A DNA stretch of 64,000 bases from Lytechinus pictus (GCF_037042905.1 NC_087254.1:12881103-12945102), one strand, 5' to 3'; shown: positions 35,901-48,802, numbered from the stretch's first letter. The notes: generated by a model from the sequence alone, not told the origin. Made by a program: numbers and translations.

Positions 35901-37120
35901 CCTCATTCTTGTGATCCAACCTCGGGTTTCCGTAATTGGTGATAGCTAGGCATCCGCTTGGCTTTAAGACCCGCCTACATTCCTCACAGAAGGCGTGAAA
36001 GTCAAACCAATGTACAGCCTGAGAGCATGTAATGAGATCCACTGATTGGTCTTCGAGGGGAAGAACTTCTGCTGGGGAAACTCTAAAGAGAGAGAGGAAA
36101 AAAAGGTGAGAGAAACAAGAGAAAAGTAAATACCAAGATGGATCAAAATTTATAATGAAAAATTATAGGATATATGTGTTGTTTATTGAAGCTAGATTAT
36201 GTCCATGTGTCTGGCTGATGACATGCATAGATTTTTTTTCACAGAGTATCAATTGAAAAGATAGCAGGTCATCACTGAATCTGATAAAAAGTTAAAACTT
36301 TTTAAATGGTTGAAAAAAGACAAAGCTAACCACTCATAACAAAAACTCAATTAAAGTATCCCATTATTCTTTTCTGAAACATATTCCTCTATTGGTCTTT
36401 ATAATGTTCACAAGGCTCTCATCTCAAAATTCAAACAAAGGACTCACTTGAATTCAACATTGGGGGCGGTATTTGCCTTTGTTGCTGCCTCCACCTGTGC
36501 TGGGCTCACATCAAACCCAATGACGTGTTCAAATTGTGAGCTCAAGCCGTAGGTCCCTTGTCCAGATCCACAACCAACGTCTACAAGCAGCTGATGGGGA
36601 GGGGGCACCTAGAGGCAATTAAAAAGTCAAGATTTATTTATTCAATGTATTTATACAGGATAAAAACAATCATATCTGCAAATCTGTTTTTTCACCGATG
36701 TGGGGATGTCCTGTCAACATATGAAAATACATTCCAAATATAAACAATTAGAGATCTGCAAGATAAAGAATAATAAGCCAAAGTAGATTAATGTGGGATT
36801 ATGTCATACCTTTTGGTACTGAAAAACTTCTGAGTTGGTTTTAAAAATGTACAGCAGCAATACTTAACTTTCCATAATCAACAACATTTTGGCATATGTT
36901 TTGGTGTTACTGCAATATATTGAATGTATTCAACATCACATAATTTTGATACGGAAATATCGCCCAGCACTACTTCACAATCATTTTTCTCCATTATCAT
37001 CATTCTAACCTTTTCACTCAAGAAGGATGTTATCTTGTGAAACAGCTCGGCAGGATATGTGGGTCTGAATTTGACGTAATGATCAACGTGAGTAATGCCT
37101 TCAAACAACCTGTATGACAT
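32920..37120 (-). CDS. Class I SAM-dependent methyltransferase, complete six-exon gene (copy 2)
   Basis: Exons on the minus strand: 37120-37010 (ATG), 36608-36448, 36082-35866, 35612-35515, 34465-34334 and 33016-32920 (TAA). All have GT/AG borders. They sum to 816 nt, or 271 residues, with phases matching at every join. The first exon starts MSYRLFEGITHVDHYVKFRP. The second exon carries LLVDVGCGSGQGTY, the glycine-rich SAM-binding motif I, then VIGFDVSPAQVEAA with the acidic residue after strand 2. The third has VDLITCSQAVHWFD and RVLKPSGCLAITNYG (motifs II and III). This is the Methyltransferase_11 layout of TMT1/CRG1/DDB_G0268948-like small-molecule methyltransferases (recalled; usually about 260-300 aa), acting probably in the cytosol. 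The substrate is unknown. The start is the first ATG after an acceptor at 37131, so a 5' non-coding exon is likely further upstream. Confidence 0.92.
33017..34333 (-). other. Last intron of methyltransferase copy 2
   Basis: On the coding strand a long pyrimidine-rich tract (33040-33430) leads to the acceptor, as in copy 1 (3540-3722), and the last 45 bases before the acceptor nearly match copy 1. Long open frames over it are low-complexity. An AAAT/AATG microsatellite lies at about 34218-34305. Confidence 0.6.
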
Positions 37121-37130
37121 GTTGTCTGCA

Positions 37131-37779
37131 CTGTGACAAAAAAAAGGAAAGCGAAGAAGATGAAGAGTAAAATACAAAAGATCACTGAAATTACATGAAA
37201 CCATCTAGGCTCTCATATCAAGGAATTGTGACTTCTTAATTGAAAGATGATCCACACTGGTAGATCCAGGCAAGCCATACGTTTCCCCTCTATATCTTAA
37301 TATCATTGAACCAGTGTTCGAGCTACATACACAACAGTGGACGGAGTTGCCCAACCGTACCGGCACAAAAGCTTTCTGACCACCACTCATCACGAAAGAC
37401 TGCTTCCGTCCATGGTCCACCAGTGTTTCAAAACTTACTTCTTGCAAAGAGGAATTGCACTTGCGTTAATTTATATCTTGAATCTTGTTTTATTTGCGTA
37501 ATTTACATTAAACATTCTTATATTTCATAAATATTAGTTGATTTTTAAAACTTTGCTAGTTTCAGATTGTTATTACATTGATGTTCCTTCACTTTTGGCT
37601 TTAAGACCACTAACTCGTCCTGAAAAAAACTTTGTAATGCCATGAAATAGCAACAACCATTAAAATGGGTCTAGCTTGAACACTGCATTGAACATACATT
37701 ACACACTAAATATAGCTTAATCTAAGCAAATTTTCATCTGCATCAGTGCACCCTTCTATTTACAAATAGATTTACACCA
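37131..37779. other. Upstream region of methyltransferase copy 2
   Basis: It contains an open minus-strand frame (37205-37447) with a G- and V-rich sequence but no domain I can recognise. It could be a 5' non-coding exon or chance. No TATA or initiator can be placed with confidence. Confidence 0.3.
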
Positions 37780-37783
37780 TTAA

Positions 37784-38381
37784 AGGTAAAGTCCATCCCA
37801 GAAAAATGTTGATTTGAATAAATAGAGAAAAATCAAACTAGCATAATGCTGAAAATTTCATCAAAATCGGATGTAAAATAAGAAAGTTATGACATTTTAA
37901 AGTTTCGCTTATTTTTTACAAAACAGTGATATGCACATCTCAGTGACATGCAAATGAGACGGTCGATGATGTCCCTCACTATTTCCTTCGTTTTCTATTG
38001 TTTGAAATATACAATATTTCTTTTTTTTTCGATTTGACAATAAGGACCAACTTGACTGAACCATATAGTATTAAACAATGCTAATTCCACAAGTTCATGG
38101 AGGAATTAATCGGTGTTTCACTTGACAAAGAGGAGAAAATTAGAATATTTCACATTTCATATAATAAAATACAAAAGAAATAGTGAGTGTATGATGTCAT
38201 CAGTCTCCTCATTTGCATACAGACCAGGATGTGCATATAACTGTTTTGTGAAATTGAGTGAAACTTCAAAATGTCATAACTTTCTTATTTTACATCCGAT
38301 TTTGATGAAATTTTCAGTGTTTTTCTAGTTGTATATTTCTCTTTTTATTCAAATGAACTTTTGTTGGGATGGACTTGTCCT
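37784..38381. mobile_element. TTAA-flanked MITE, copy 2
   Basis: Ends AGGTAAAGTCCATCCC and GGGATGGACTTGTCCT. TTAA flanks both sides (37780-37783, 38382-38385). The inner arms share ATTTCATCAAAATCGGATGT and ATGTCATAACTTTCTTATTT with the copy at 20989-21580. No transposase. It lies upstream of the methyltransferase gene. Confidence 0.8.
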
Positions 38382-38385
38382 TTAA

Positions 38386-40070
38386 GTTTAACATCACAAG
38401 GGATGCAGAATGGTATTAACAGAGGGGAGGGGGCGGCATGGGCGTAGATCGGCTCACGCTTTCTATTCATTAGGGGGGATGGCATTTTGTAGATGAGAGA
38501 ATTTGTATGAAGGTGGGCCCCATGTCTGCGCAACTACCGATTTAACATGAATTTCTGTTTAGGCTACTTCACAAAATCTTTCAGTTGATAATGTTCCTTA
38601 TACTCTTATAAGTGTAACAAAATCTCACAATAATTTTAAAGAAATATATGATTTTCTTGGAAAAACCTCGGCCAGTAATTTTCAGAATGAACCCAAAAAT
38701 GGTGCCCCATGTCTGCACACCCATTAACTTAAGATCTAGTCTTTACAAGCGATTCTGGGATTTTAATAAGAAATGCTGAATTTTGAGGACGACACATGAA
38801 ATGTCCGAAATTCATTATTTTCCACCGTTTTGAGTCGGGTTTTTTAATGAATATCTTTTAATGTATTGCATGTGTAAAGTTTGTGTTCATTGCGTATCTT
38901 TAGTAGAATCGCGCAGATACGCTTATGCGCAGACTAGTAACGTTAGGGGGACTGCGCAGACTTGGCTGGGGGAACCACACTTCTCGAAGGTCTCCTCGGC
39001 AAGACTTCCATACCGGTATGTCCCTTCCACTAATTACTAAAATTGAAAAAAAAATATGGAGAAGGTTTCAAGAATTATCTAACATAATCCAAGAGATTTA
39101 GGAAGGAAAAGTTGGATGCATACCAAAATATGGCTTTATTCCGTCAAAATCTCGAGTGTGTGTAATTATCGGTTTATTTAGTCAGAAAAATAAAAGGCTA
39201 CTCACGGAGAGTAATTCGGCTGCACCGCTTCGCCCGCCGCTAATTTCGCCGGCACCGGGCAGGGTTAACTTTGCTTTGCACGCAAGCTTGCGTACGAATA
39301 GTACCGGTACGAGTCATGTGCAACTGCAAGTCGCAGCAATGTCATGACATGTTAAGAGCAATTAAAAACAGAAGAATTAATGGAAAATTATATTTCCGCT
39401 TCTTACCAGAAAATCGTAGTTGGGTCAGAGATGCTGGACTAGATTCCTCGTCTGGTTCATATATATATCTTTCTTGCATTTGCAAGTGCTGCCACAAAGT
39501 CAAAGAGTTTTGAGTAAAACCCTCTGGCTCTGTCTCCGAGTCCGATCTCTCGCTCGCTAGCTATAGCTTGCATCTAGGGAATTCCCCGAAATGTGTAGAT
39601 CTAGTTGTCTCATGCATGCAGTGCAGTGTGTCTTAATTTATTCGTGATATATTTAATATGAATTACTGGATATGGAAATATCAATCAACTCTATGAATGC
39701 TTATTTTTCATATGATTTGGGTAGTAACTTCGAAAAGTTACTCAAACCAAACACGATCGGATGATCAAATTCAGGCAATGCCAAATATACATTTTTTTAA
39801 ATACCGGTCTGCGGTCATAGACTAGATGCTTATTATCCACTAAAGAAAATATTGAAAAAAGGAAGACAAGATTTTTTTTTAGAATGGCTGATAATATTAA
39901 TACTGGTAATGATCATTCCTATAGTTACTGAGAATGATAAATGATAATAATAAACCTGCTACTACTGCTACTACTATACTACTTCTGCTACTATACTACT
40001 AGTGATACTACTACGAATACTACTATTATAATCATAATCATCATCGAGAATGTGTTTTTTTTCCTCCCAA
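38386..40070. other. Non-coding, unassigned
   Basis: No gene was recognised. 39190-39340 is locally GC- and CpG-richer (CACCGCTTCGCCCGCCGC, CTTGCGTACGAATAGTACCGG) and might be promoter-like. ACTACT/ATACT trinucleotide repeats lie at 39958-40025. Open frames are short and without domains. Confidence 0.35.
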
Positions 40071-40074
40071 TTAA

Positions 40075-40645
40075 AGGAAACCAAAACCCAAGAAGAGAAG
40101 CAATCTTATTGGAAAGAGTAAAATGAAAGGAACCATTAAAAAAAAATCATCGATATCCGTTATGAAATAAGCAAGTTATGGACGTTTAAAAATTCTAGTC
40201 ATACTTTCTATGGGGATCCTCAAATTGGCAAACGTGCTTCAAAATTGCTGATTTTGTGGACAACTCTCCTTTTGTTTTGTACACAAATTTTCAGATTTTT
40301 CCCTTTATTTTACATATTTCACATTGTCTCCTGATCTTGACATATGTGGTGTGAATTATATTTTCCCATGACAAATGTTGTGCTCAGAAGGAGGCAAGAT
40401 GCAATTTGAAAGATAATGAAGAAGATGTGAAAATTTGTGTACAAAACAAATGGAGAGTTGTCAATAAAATCAGCCATTTTGAAGCACGTTTGCCAATTTG
40501 AGGATCACCATAGAAAGTACAACAAGACTTTTTGAACGTCCATAACTTGCTTATTTTATAATCAATTTTGATGATTTTTTTTTAATGGTTCCTCTAATTT
40601 TACTCTTTCCAATAAGATTGCTTCTTTTCTTGGGCTTAATTTGCT
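40075..40645. mobile_element. TTAA-flanked palindromic MITE, different family
   Basis: The left arm AACCCAAGAAGAGAAGCAATCTTATTGG and the right arm are complementary over 45 bp or more at the ends. Inner stretches such as GCCAATTTGAGGATC (right) mirror GATCCTCAAATTGGC (left). TTAA flanks both sides (40071-40074, 40646-40649) and the ends start AGG, as in the other TTAA elements here. No ORF. Confidence 0.7.
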
Positions 40646-41153
40646 TTAAGCCCCCTTCCAGCTTGCTCATGGTATAAATATGAAATATAAAATGCACTGA
40701 TATTAAATTGTTTTACATTGTCATACATGTCCTCCCATGTCCTTATGAAAGAAAACATATTTTTACTGGGCCAGTTGATTTTTAGCTGGACCAGGACTGG
40801 AGACCAGTTCCATCAAATGTATTCAATTTGAAGCAAAGAAGTATTTTTTTTCAAACTGGTTACTGATTCAATATATATGACTATATTTCCATAATTTGAT
40901 GGATTATGCAAAACGAATTTTGCAATTTAGAGAAAGCTATTAATGTAATCATTATTTGTTTGTTTTATTTTCCACCATGCATAACAAAAATAAATTGGCA
41001 GATTTTAGTGTTCAATTGATAATGCTACACAGTAGGAACTAAGCAGTAAACAAAATATGCTTGAAATGCATTCCTATGCATGCGTTAGTAATTCGTTTTA
41101 ACTTAATAAACATGGCTCGAGATCATTGTCATTATCATTATTATCATTATTAT

Positions 41154-41192
41154 TATTTAAATTATTACTATCATTAGCATCATCATCATTAT
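41154..41192 (+). repeat. Left 39-bp target-site duplication of the full-length retrotransposon
   Basis: TATTTAAATTATTACTATCA and the next 19 bases are identical to 49259-49297. Further left both sides are similar TCATTATTATTAT sequence, so the duplication may be longer. It marks the left edge of the 8-kb insertion. Confidence 0.75.
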
Positions 41193-44100
41193 GAAAGAGG
41201 ACTTTCAACTAAAATCATCCTTGTAGGAACTCAAGTTATTCTGAAGTGGAAGCAAAAGAACACAAGAGAATGGAACACCTCCCAAGAATAAGCTCAAGTT
41301 CATCCAAATATTTGATGGTATGTTCACCTTGTCTACACTGATGTATTACTTTATTTAGATCAGATGTACCCCCATCTATAAAAAGGAAAGAAACCTTAAA
41401 TTGATGCTCTCTAGTGCTACTTTGACTATTTCAACATGTTCAAATATAAATCTGTTTTCCTTTTGTGTACCCTGTGTGCTTTTGTCTGATTGCAAGATAA
41501 GTTCAGTCTGGCTCAAATTTCACTGAATATTTTATATCAGGAAAAGTACAGTATTTATATTGTATTCTGATATTGCATCCATGTGTCCTTGCTTAAATGC
41601 AAGTAAACGATGGTCTTATTATTATACCCTTCATACCTATCTAATTGCTTTAAACAATCCATTTTATATTCGTTTTGTGACAGATTCTGCGGGGTAGGGC
41701 CTATACATGTAGGAAATTTAACTGCAGTTGTTTTTTTAAATGCAATTTTATTTCACAAAATTTACTCTCGCTTTCATCATCAGTCTATTGACTTATGAAT
41801 ATTGAGCTATGTAGTTCTGTACATTTTTATTGGAACTTGAATGAAGACCCCACCCATAAAGAATAAGAATATTTGATGCTGCCAATATTGTAATTTTGCA
41901 TTTCAAATATCTGTCATATTGTTTTTACTTATAATGGTCTAATGATCTGATGGTCTGGTCCCATGCTAGTTAGGATCAAACTTGCTTATTTGACTTTTGC
42001 CTTTAAAATAAATAAATCACATTTCTTTACAAACATTCCATTTCATATCAGAATAAATTCAGGAAGTGGCTCTGTCTTTGAATTATATTTCTCAGTCTTT
42101 CTGGAAAGATATGCCATTTTTTCACTAAATGTCATGCAAGAAGTATTACCTTGAAGATATAGTCTTTTTAATATTCTGATAAATAATACTGCATAGTACA
42201 TTCTTCCACGTATAGGTAAATTTTTCGGTTACTTCTCAAATGGTTTTTTCACAAAAACTCTCTTTCACCTCCATGTGAATATCCATGATAATTATATGAG
42301 TTACTGGACTTCTGTACACTTACATGTAATAGGTACGCAGGCCCCTATATACCCATATTGAAAAGAATTATATATTTGATGCCTACTCTACAATGTTATT
42401 TTAATTTTTTTAATTTTCAAAAATCTGTCACAAACATGATTACATCAAAAATGTTTTTCCCTGCTTTGCGATGCTCTGTATCCCTGAGACTTCACGCAAA
42501 ACTTGCAAGTAAAGAGCTGACTTGCCCTTTTTCTTTAGTCTATTGATTTGCATTTATACAACTCTCTTTATAGCAGAATATAACCCAATGCAGCTAGGGT
42601 GTTTACTCTGTTTTCTGTAAATATATTGAAATTTACTTTAGATATCATTCAAATTCGTGTTACTACGAGGATATTACATACTGGTTAATAGTGTTTATGA
42701 TGGATGGTTTCTGTGTATACAGGAAATTTTCTGTATTACCGGTTGTCAGTTGTTTTAATTGAGAGTCTTCGTTTTCACGAAGAAAAGAAACGTTCACAAA
42801 TCTCTACCAAAATGGCTAAAATATCTTTATGATCTATGATCATGATTGTGAGATTTGCTGTATTTCTTTACATTTCTATGTAATTGGAAGGAAGACCCCA
42901 CCCATAATAATAAAGAGAAGAATTAGATATTGATCCTGCCTACACAGTCATGTAGCTGCATATAGTGTTACTTTGTATTTCAGATATCTACCATGAGATA
43001 TTGTCTACCTTAGGCTTATATTCTGACGGTCTGCTCCCATGAGCTTTTGCTTAAATATAAGTCAGATTGTGACTTGCTTTCTTATTTTAGCCTTTAACAT
43101 TGCATTTGAATGCAATTAATTTCATATCAAATACATTCAGTGAATTATCACTTTGGTTTTTCTAAACAGATTATTTTCTGCTAAATATCATTAAAGGACA
43201 TATCAATCTGAGGATATTGTACAACGTTGTTATACTGTTTCACAATATTTCATGGTATACAGATTCTTCCACTCAAAGGAAATTTTCTTTAGTTCCAGTT
43301 GTTTTTGCGAATGGGTCCTTTCCCTTTTTCACCTAAAAAGAACTCACTCATAACTTTAGCATATTGACTTATATGAATATCCTTACTTGAGTTTTTTAAT
43401 TCTTGGTCATTCCCATATATTTGAAATGGAGAAGAAAAATATTTCATGCTGAGTTTGTGGTTTTTATTTGCATTTCAAATATATACCAAATGAGTGCTAC
43501 TTTTCACACTGATGTTTTTTGCCCTCATGGGTTTTTTCCTTAAAAGCATTTTAGGATCTGATTTGACTATTTCATTTTAGTCCATGAAACTGCATTTAAT
43601 CAATCAATTCATTTATATCACTAAAAATCAACCTCGAGGAGAAACTCGGTTTTCCTTTTAGTCTTCAATTTTCTGCTATATGACATTCAAAGAGCACGAC
43701 AGCTTGATATTTTATTTCATTTTTGTCAGCCTTGCTCGGCCAATTTTCATTGTTTAATCCAAAACTAAACCAAGATAGAAGTATCATTATTTATACCATA
43801 AGTGATGGTTTCGATTTAAAATGACTGGGTTTTCTTGGAAATTGTATGTAATTTGCTTTGAATTATTGCTCTATGGTCTTCACAATATTTTACTGCATTT
43901 CATACTCCTTTACTATTTTGCTCACATGCATTCTTAGGTTAAATTGAAGATACTGTCGCCATAGTGTGCAAAAGTAGTTATCTCATTTTGTTGACCTTCT
44001 GAATATTTTCAATGATTGTTATGCAATTCTTTTAATTACCTCATTGTAATGACTTGTTATCTCTTTATACTTTGGTGGTTGCAAATAGCCAATGATTATA

Positions 44101-44310
44101 GAAGCAAATCGTTTATGTTTGCTTGGTTACTTTTTGTGATATTCGAATATCACCTTACTTTAATTAATTCTGTAATTGACTTGTTTTACATTCTTGTACA
44201 TAATTTGCTCAGCCAGTGCGTTTTATCAATAGTAAGCAATGCATCCTTTTCTACTTTTATACATAACAGGAATCCTCACTCTATTTTCTACAGTTATCTC
44301 GTAATTCCTT
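41193..44310 (+). repeat. Diverged repeat units in the retrotransposon 5' region
   Basis: The words GAAGACCCCACCCATAA, then TTGCATTTCAAATATCTGTCAT, CTGGTCCCATG, TTTGCCTTTAAAATAAAT and TCATATCA recur in the same order at about 41845-42130 and 42890-43190. A third diverged set starts at about 43430. The order suggests three or more units of 0.5-1 kb. Iterated 5' monomers act as promoters in mouse L1 (known); a similar role here is inference. Confidence 0.5.
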
Positions 44311-47300
44311 ATGGATGAACATAATATTGATTTAAATGATAATGGCCACTTCCAGCGTTACTTAAACCTGGAAATGCCAGAACTCCAATTTGATTTCCAT
44401 CCTGAAGATCGTTCTATGCACTCCATATCAACCGCGTAGCCAGGATTTCATTTTGGAGGGGGCGGTAAATGCACGCGAAGCGTGCCAACACTTATAGAGC
44501 GCGCTCCCTAGGGGGTGGGTCCAGGGAGGGGGAGTTTCCCCCTCCCGCGCGAAGCGCGGAGCTTTTGGTGTTTCATAAATTAAAATGAAAAGGAGCCGTC
44601 TCTCTTGTCTCTAGTACCTATATCAGCTCCAATTCAGTTGACTATATTGTGATTTTGAACCTTGTTTTCATGAACCTTGCTTTCAAAAGTGATTGTGAAC
44701 GCACAAAAAAGGTAATGGAGGAAATTAAAATAATAATAACCCCGCGCAAAGCGCGGAAGCTAAAGCGTTTTATCATTTTTTTTGCCATGAAAAGGGTCCC
44801 GAGAAACGGGTATTCTCAAAAATATATTGAATACTTCCCTTGGAAAGATCAGATTTGATTACAAACAATTTAGCGACAGTGCATATCTTTAACTCGCAAA
44901 ACAGAGGAGAAGAAGTGTATATACCAGGTGGAAGATATTCCTCCCCGCGCAGAGCAATGAAACTCTGAAATTTCAAAGGGCGGACGTTTCATCAATTGCA
45001 GATATGCCTATCGCTAATACCCCATCGGCTCTAATTCAATTGATTTTCTAAGATTATTGAACTTCATTACAAAGAAAATAATGCTCAAAAAGTTGAAACG
45101 TCTGTGATTTATTGAAATTATATAAAAAAAGGATGCCTAATTTCTTTGACTAATCCTGAAGCGCTTCATTTTGAATTATAAAGAAACTTAGGTGTCATTC
45201 AAAATTTCAAACTGAGGGCGCAAAACATGACAGGAGATGAATGTGCAGGGAAATTACATGAAGTTTAATAGAATTTGATAAAAAAATATTGTACTTTTTT
45301 ATTTAGTATATACGACACGAATTTTAATACCTTCCTCTTTTTAAATCAGGAAACTGTTTGCGCCAAAATTATGGTTGTTTAGTAATGAGCTGAAAAGCGG
45401 GAGAAGTTGACTTTATGGAGGTGACGGCAGAAATTGATATAAAGATTTTACCCGCCCGGAACCGACCCGGCCAGAAGTTGCGCGATCAATCAAAAAAAGA
45501 TATTAACTTCATATATTTCGGTATAACTTTACTCTAATTCCATGCCCTAATGTATACATTTGAACTTTAACTGGCAAGAAACACATATAGCTGAGGTGGA
45601 AAAACAGGGCTAGAGAAAGGGTGGGGGAAACAAAGGAGAACTTCAATATTGTCATTTAACCGCGCGCAGCGCGGAAGCAAAATTCATATTTAGAGCAAGA
45701 GTGAAGGAGTTTAATTCTCTTTTGAGAAAAAAAAAAGAATAAAAAGAAAAGAAAAAAAAAAAGCTACCTTTCTTCCCTTTCCTTTTCCTTTTCTCCTCTC
45801 TTTTTTCCCTTCTTTTTTTCTTTTTGGGGACTTTTTTTTGGGGGGGGGGGCGACCGCCCCCACCGCCCCCCTGGCTACGCGCCTGCTCCATATGTACCAA
45901 ATACTTCTCTGAGTACGATACTGTTGTAAATTCCCGCAATTCAAAAAATAAACTCTTTCTCCTCCATCATAATATAAGAAGCATTAATAAAAAGATCGAC
46001 CAATTTCAGACATTCATTGAGCAACTTTGTTATGGATATTACGTTATCGGATTTTCTGAAACGTGGTTGAATGACCAGCAGCGATCCTTCGTAACCATTG
46101 ACGGCTTTACTTTTTATACAAACAATCGGGAACACAAAAGAGGAGGCGGGGTTGGGTTTTATGTATCAAATAACTTGAAAGTCAATGAACTTACCGAGCT
46201 TTATGTGATGTCTGAGGTTATTGAATGCATATTTATCCAAATAGAATTACCTGATAAAAAACAAATAGTTGTTGGAGAAATATACAGACCCCCTAAAGGT
46301 AGTGTTCATGATTTTTTACACTGTGCTCAAAGTCTTTTGTCAATGCATGTTTTGAATAATAAAAAGGTTTTTATAATGGGAGATTTTAATTTGAACTTGT
46401 TCGATCGTAATACCCCCTGTAATCAAGAATTTATAGATATGATGTTATCCAACTTTTTCATTCCATTAGTAACAAAACCCACACTGATTACAGATACGTC
46501 ATCAACCTTAATTGATAATATTTTTGTTAACGATTTTTCCCATATATCATCTGGCATCTTGGTATCGGATATATCCGACCATTTCCCAATATTTGTTGAA
46601 ATTGTATTTGATAGAGTCTCTAAAGATAACAATATTAAACATACATTTCGTGACTTATCGGATGACAATATTATTAGACTTCGAGAGAGACTGGAATTGG
46701 TTGACTGGAGTGAAATATACAATATTCACGACGTTAATGTTTGTTTTGACAAGTTTATGGACATATTTATGTCGATTTATCAAGAAACTATACCACTAAG
46801 AAAATTTTCCCGATCTAATTATACAAAAATACCCAGACTTCCGTGGGTTTCTAAATCGCTCCTGAAGTCAATAAATCGTAAAAACAATTTATATTGTAAA
46901 TACAAAAAGAATCCTGAAAATAGTCGTTTAAAACGTAAATATGTTCGTTATCGGAACGTTCTTACATCCCTGTTACGTTTAGCTAAAAAACAGTATTTTG
47001 CTAATCAATTTAATAAGTATAAAAATGATGCATCGAGTACATGGAAGGTGATAAATAATGTTTTACAAACAAAGAAATCGAAGGAGTTCACTAAAGAAAT
47101 TATAAATAATAATGTAACGGTTGTTAATCCTGCAGATATGGCTGACGTGTTTAACAACTATTTTGTTGATATTGGTGCGACTCTTTGCCATAATATTCCT
47201 GAACCTGACAAAAGATTCCAATACTTTCTAAAAAATCCCAACCCTAAAACCATTTTCCTTACTCCGATCACTGAATTTGAAATTAAAAATATTGTAAATA

Positions 47301-48802
47301 ATTTAAAACCTAAGAAAAGTCCTGGATGCGACGAACTTACGAATTGTGTCATAAAACGTGCCATTAATGAAATTTTAACTCCCTTGACTTTTATATTCAA
47401 CCAATCTTTGGTAACTGGTCTGGTTCCTCAAAATATGAAAGTAGCCAAGGTTGTTCCAGTGTTTAAAAAAGGCGATAGACGGATTGTCAGCAACTATCGT
47501 CCAATTTCACTCCTTACTTCCCTGTCTAAAATTCTTGAAAGATTAATCTATTCTCGTTTGACAAATTTCTTATCTGATAATCATATTTTATGCGACTCCC
47601 AATTCGGTTTTAGAAAAAAACATTCCACTGTACACGCCTTACTTTCTTTTATTCACAAAGTGGCAAATGCTATTGATAATTCTCTGCACACAGTTGGTGT
47701 ATTCCTGGACCTTTCCAAGGTCTTTGACACGATTAATCATGATATTTTGCTTTACAAGTTATCACATTATGGTGTGCGTGGAAAGGCCATGGAATGGTTC
47801 ACGAGTTACCTAACTAACAGAAAACAATTTGTTTCAATAGAAGACCATGAATCTCAAATGAAAACTATTTCTTGCGGTGTACCGCAAGGATCACTCCTAG
47901 GCCCACTGCTTTTCTTGTTGTATATTAATGATTTTAATAATTCATCAAATGACCTATCATTTATTCTTTTCGCGGATGACTCGAACCTTTTTTTGTCACA
48001 CCGTAACCCTAATTTACTACTTACCATTTTGAATAGGGAATTGCGGTCTGTTCAGACATGGATTCAAGCAAATAAGTTGTCACTCAATGTAAACAAAACA
48101 AATTTTATGCTTTTCAGTAACTCTGTGAATTCTTTGCCGGACCATGTAATTATAAACAATGTTAATTTGCAACAAGTTAATTCCACCAAATTTCTTGGTC
48201 TTTACATTGATCATGAATTATCATGGAAATGTCAAATTGATTATATATGTAAGTTATCTTCTCGTAACACTGGCATTTTGAATAAACTTAAATATTTTTT
48301 TCCTGATCACATTTTAAAAACATTATATTCTACACTTGTTTTATCCCATATGAATTATGGAATATTGGCCTGGGGTAATTGCAATACAACCTTAATTAAT
48401 AAAATATTCACGATACAAAAACGAGCAATTAGGGTGGTCAATCAAGTTGGTTTTTATTCCCATACAAACCCATTATTTTTCCAAAATAAAGTACTCAAAA
48501 TTTCTGATATATATGCATTTAAAGTTGGTATATTTATGTTTCAGCTTTCAAGAGGTGAATTGCCTGATACATTTGTTTCTATGTTTCAAAGGAACAATCT
48601 AATCCACACATATCCCACCCGGCTAAGTGACTCCTATCACCTTCCGCGTACTCGCACTCTCCTTGCTCAAAGAACTATCGCATTTGAAGGGCCCAGGTTT
48701 TGGAACGATCTTCCCGATGATATGGTACATAGTGCCTCACTTAATATATTCAAACGTAAATTGAAAGCGATGCTTATAAATTCTTATAATTTCCCTTTGT
48801 AA
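44311..48802 (+). pseudogene. Retrotransposon ORF2 (endonuclease plus reverse transcriptase), interrupted once
   Basis: The ORF starts at ATG 44311 (MDEHNIDLNDNGHF), is cut at 44428 by a hAT-type element, and resumes at 45894 in the same frame. The two parts total 3,027 nt, or 1,008 codons plus TAA. The endonuclease shows HHNIRSINKKI, GFSETWLND, GGGVGFYV, MGDFNLNLF (about residue 200) and SDHFPIFVE. The RT shows KKSPGCDELTN, NYRPISLLTSLSKILERL, FLDLSKVFDTINHDILLYKL, GVPQGSLLGPL and LFADDSNLF (about residue 730; catalytic FADD). The C-terminus has MNYGILAWGNCN and RGPRFWNDLP-like FEGPRFWNDLPDDM. No stop or frameshift is seen in 45894-48802, so the copy was young when the hAT element landed. 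The ATG at 45824 of the long open frame lies in the hAT end and is not the native start. Confidence 0.85.
44429..45885. mobile_element. Non-autonomous hAT-type element in retrotransposon ORF2
   Basis: Ends CAACCGCGTAGCCAGG and CCTGGCTACGCGCCTG (complement CAGGCGCGTAGCCAGG). CTCCATAT occurs on both sides (44421-44428, 45886-45893). An 8-bp target duplication with CA[AG]-type TIRs fits the hAT superfamily. No transposase ORF. Inside, a palindromic motif CCGCGC-NNN-GCGCGG recurs at 44545-44559, 44742-44756 and 45660-45674, with a decayed copy at 44945. The right end is purine/pyrimidine-rich (45720-45850), which produces the low-complexity minus-strand frames there. Confidence 0.85.

Noticed and set aside
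37205-37447. 80-aa minus-strand frame upstream of the methyltransferase
   Set aside because: No domain and no good splice link to the exon at 37010-37130; kept only as a possible 5' non-coding exon.
45824-45893. Start of the 992-codon open frame at 45824
   Set aside because: This start lies in the right end of the hAT element (proline/glycine-rich translation); the native start is at 44311.
45652-45944. Lysine/glutamate-rich minus-strand frames
   Set aside because: Purine-rich end of the hAT-type element; not a protein.
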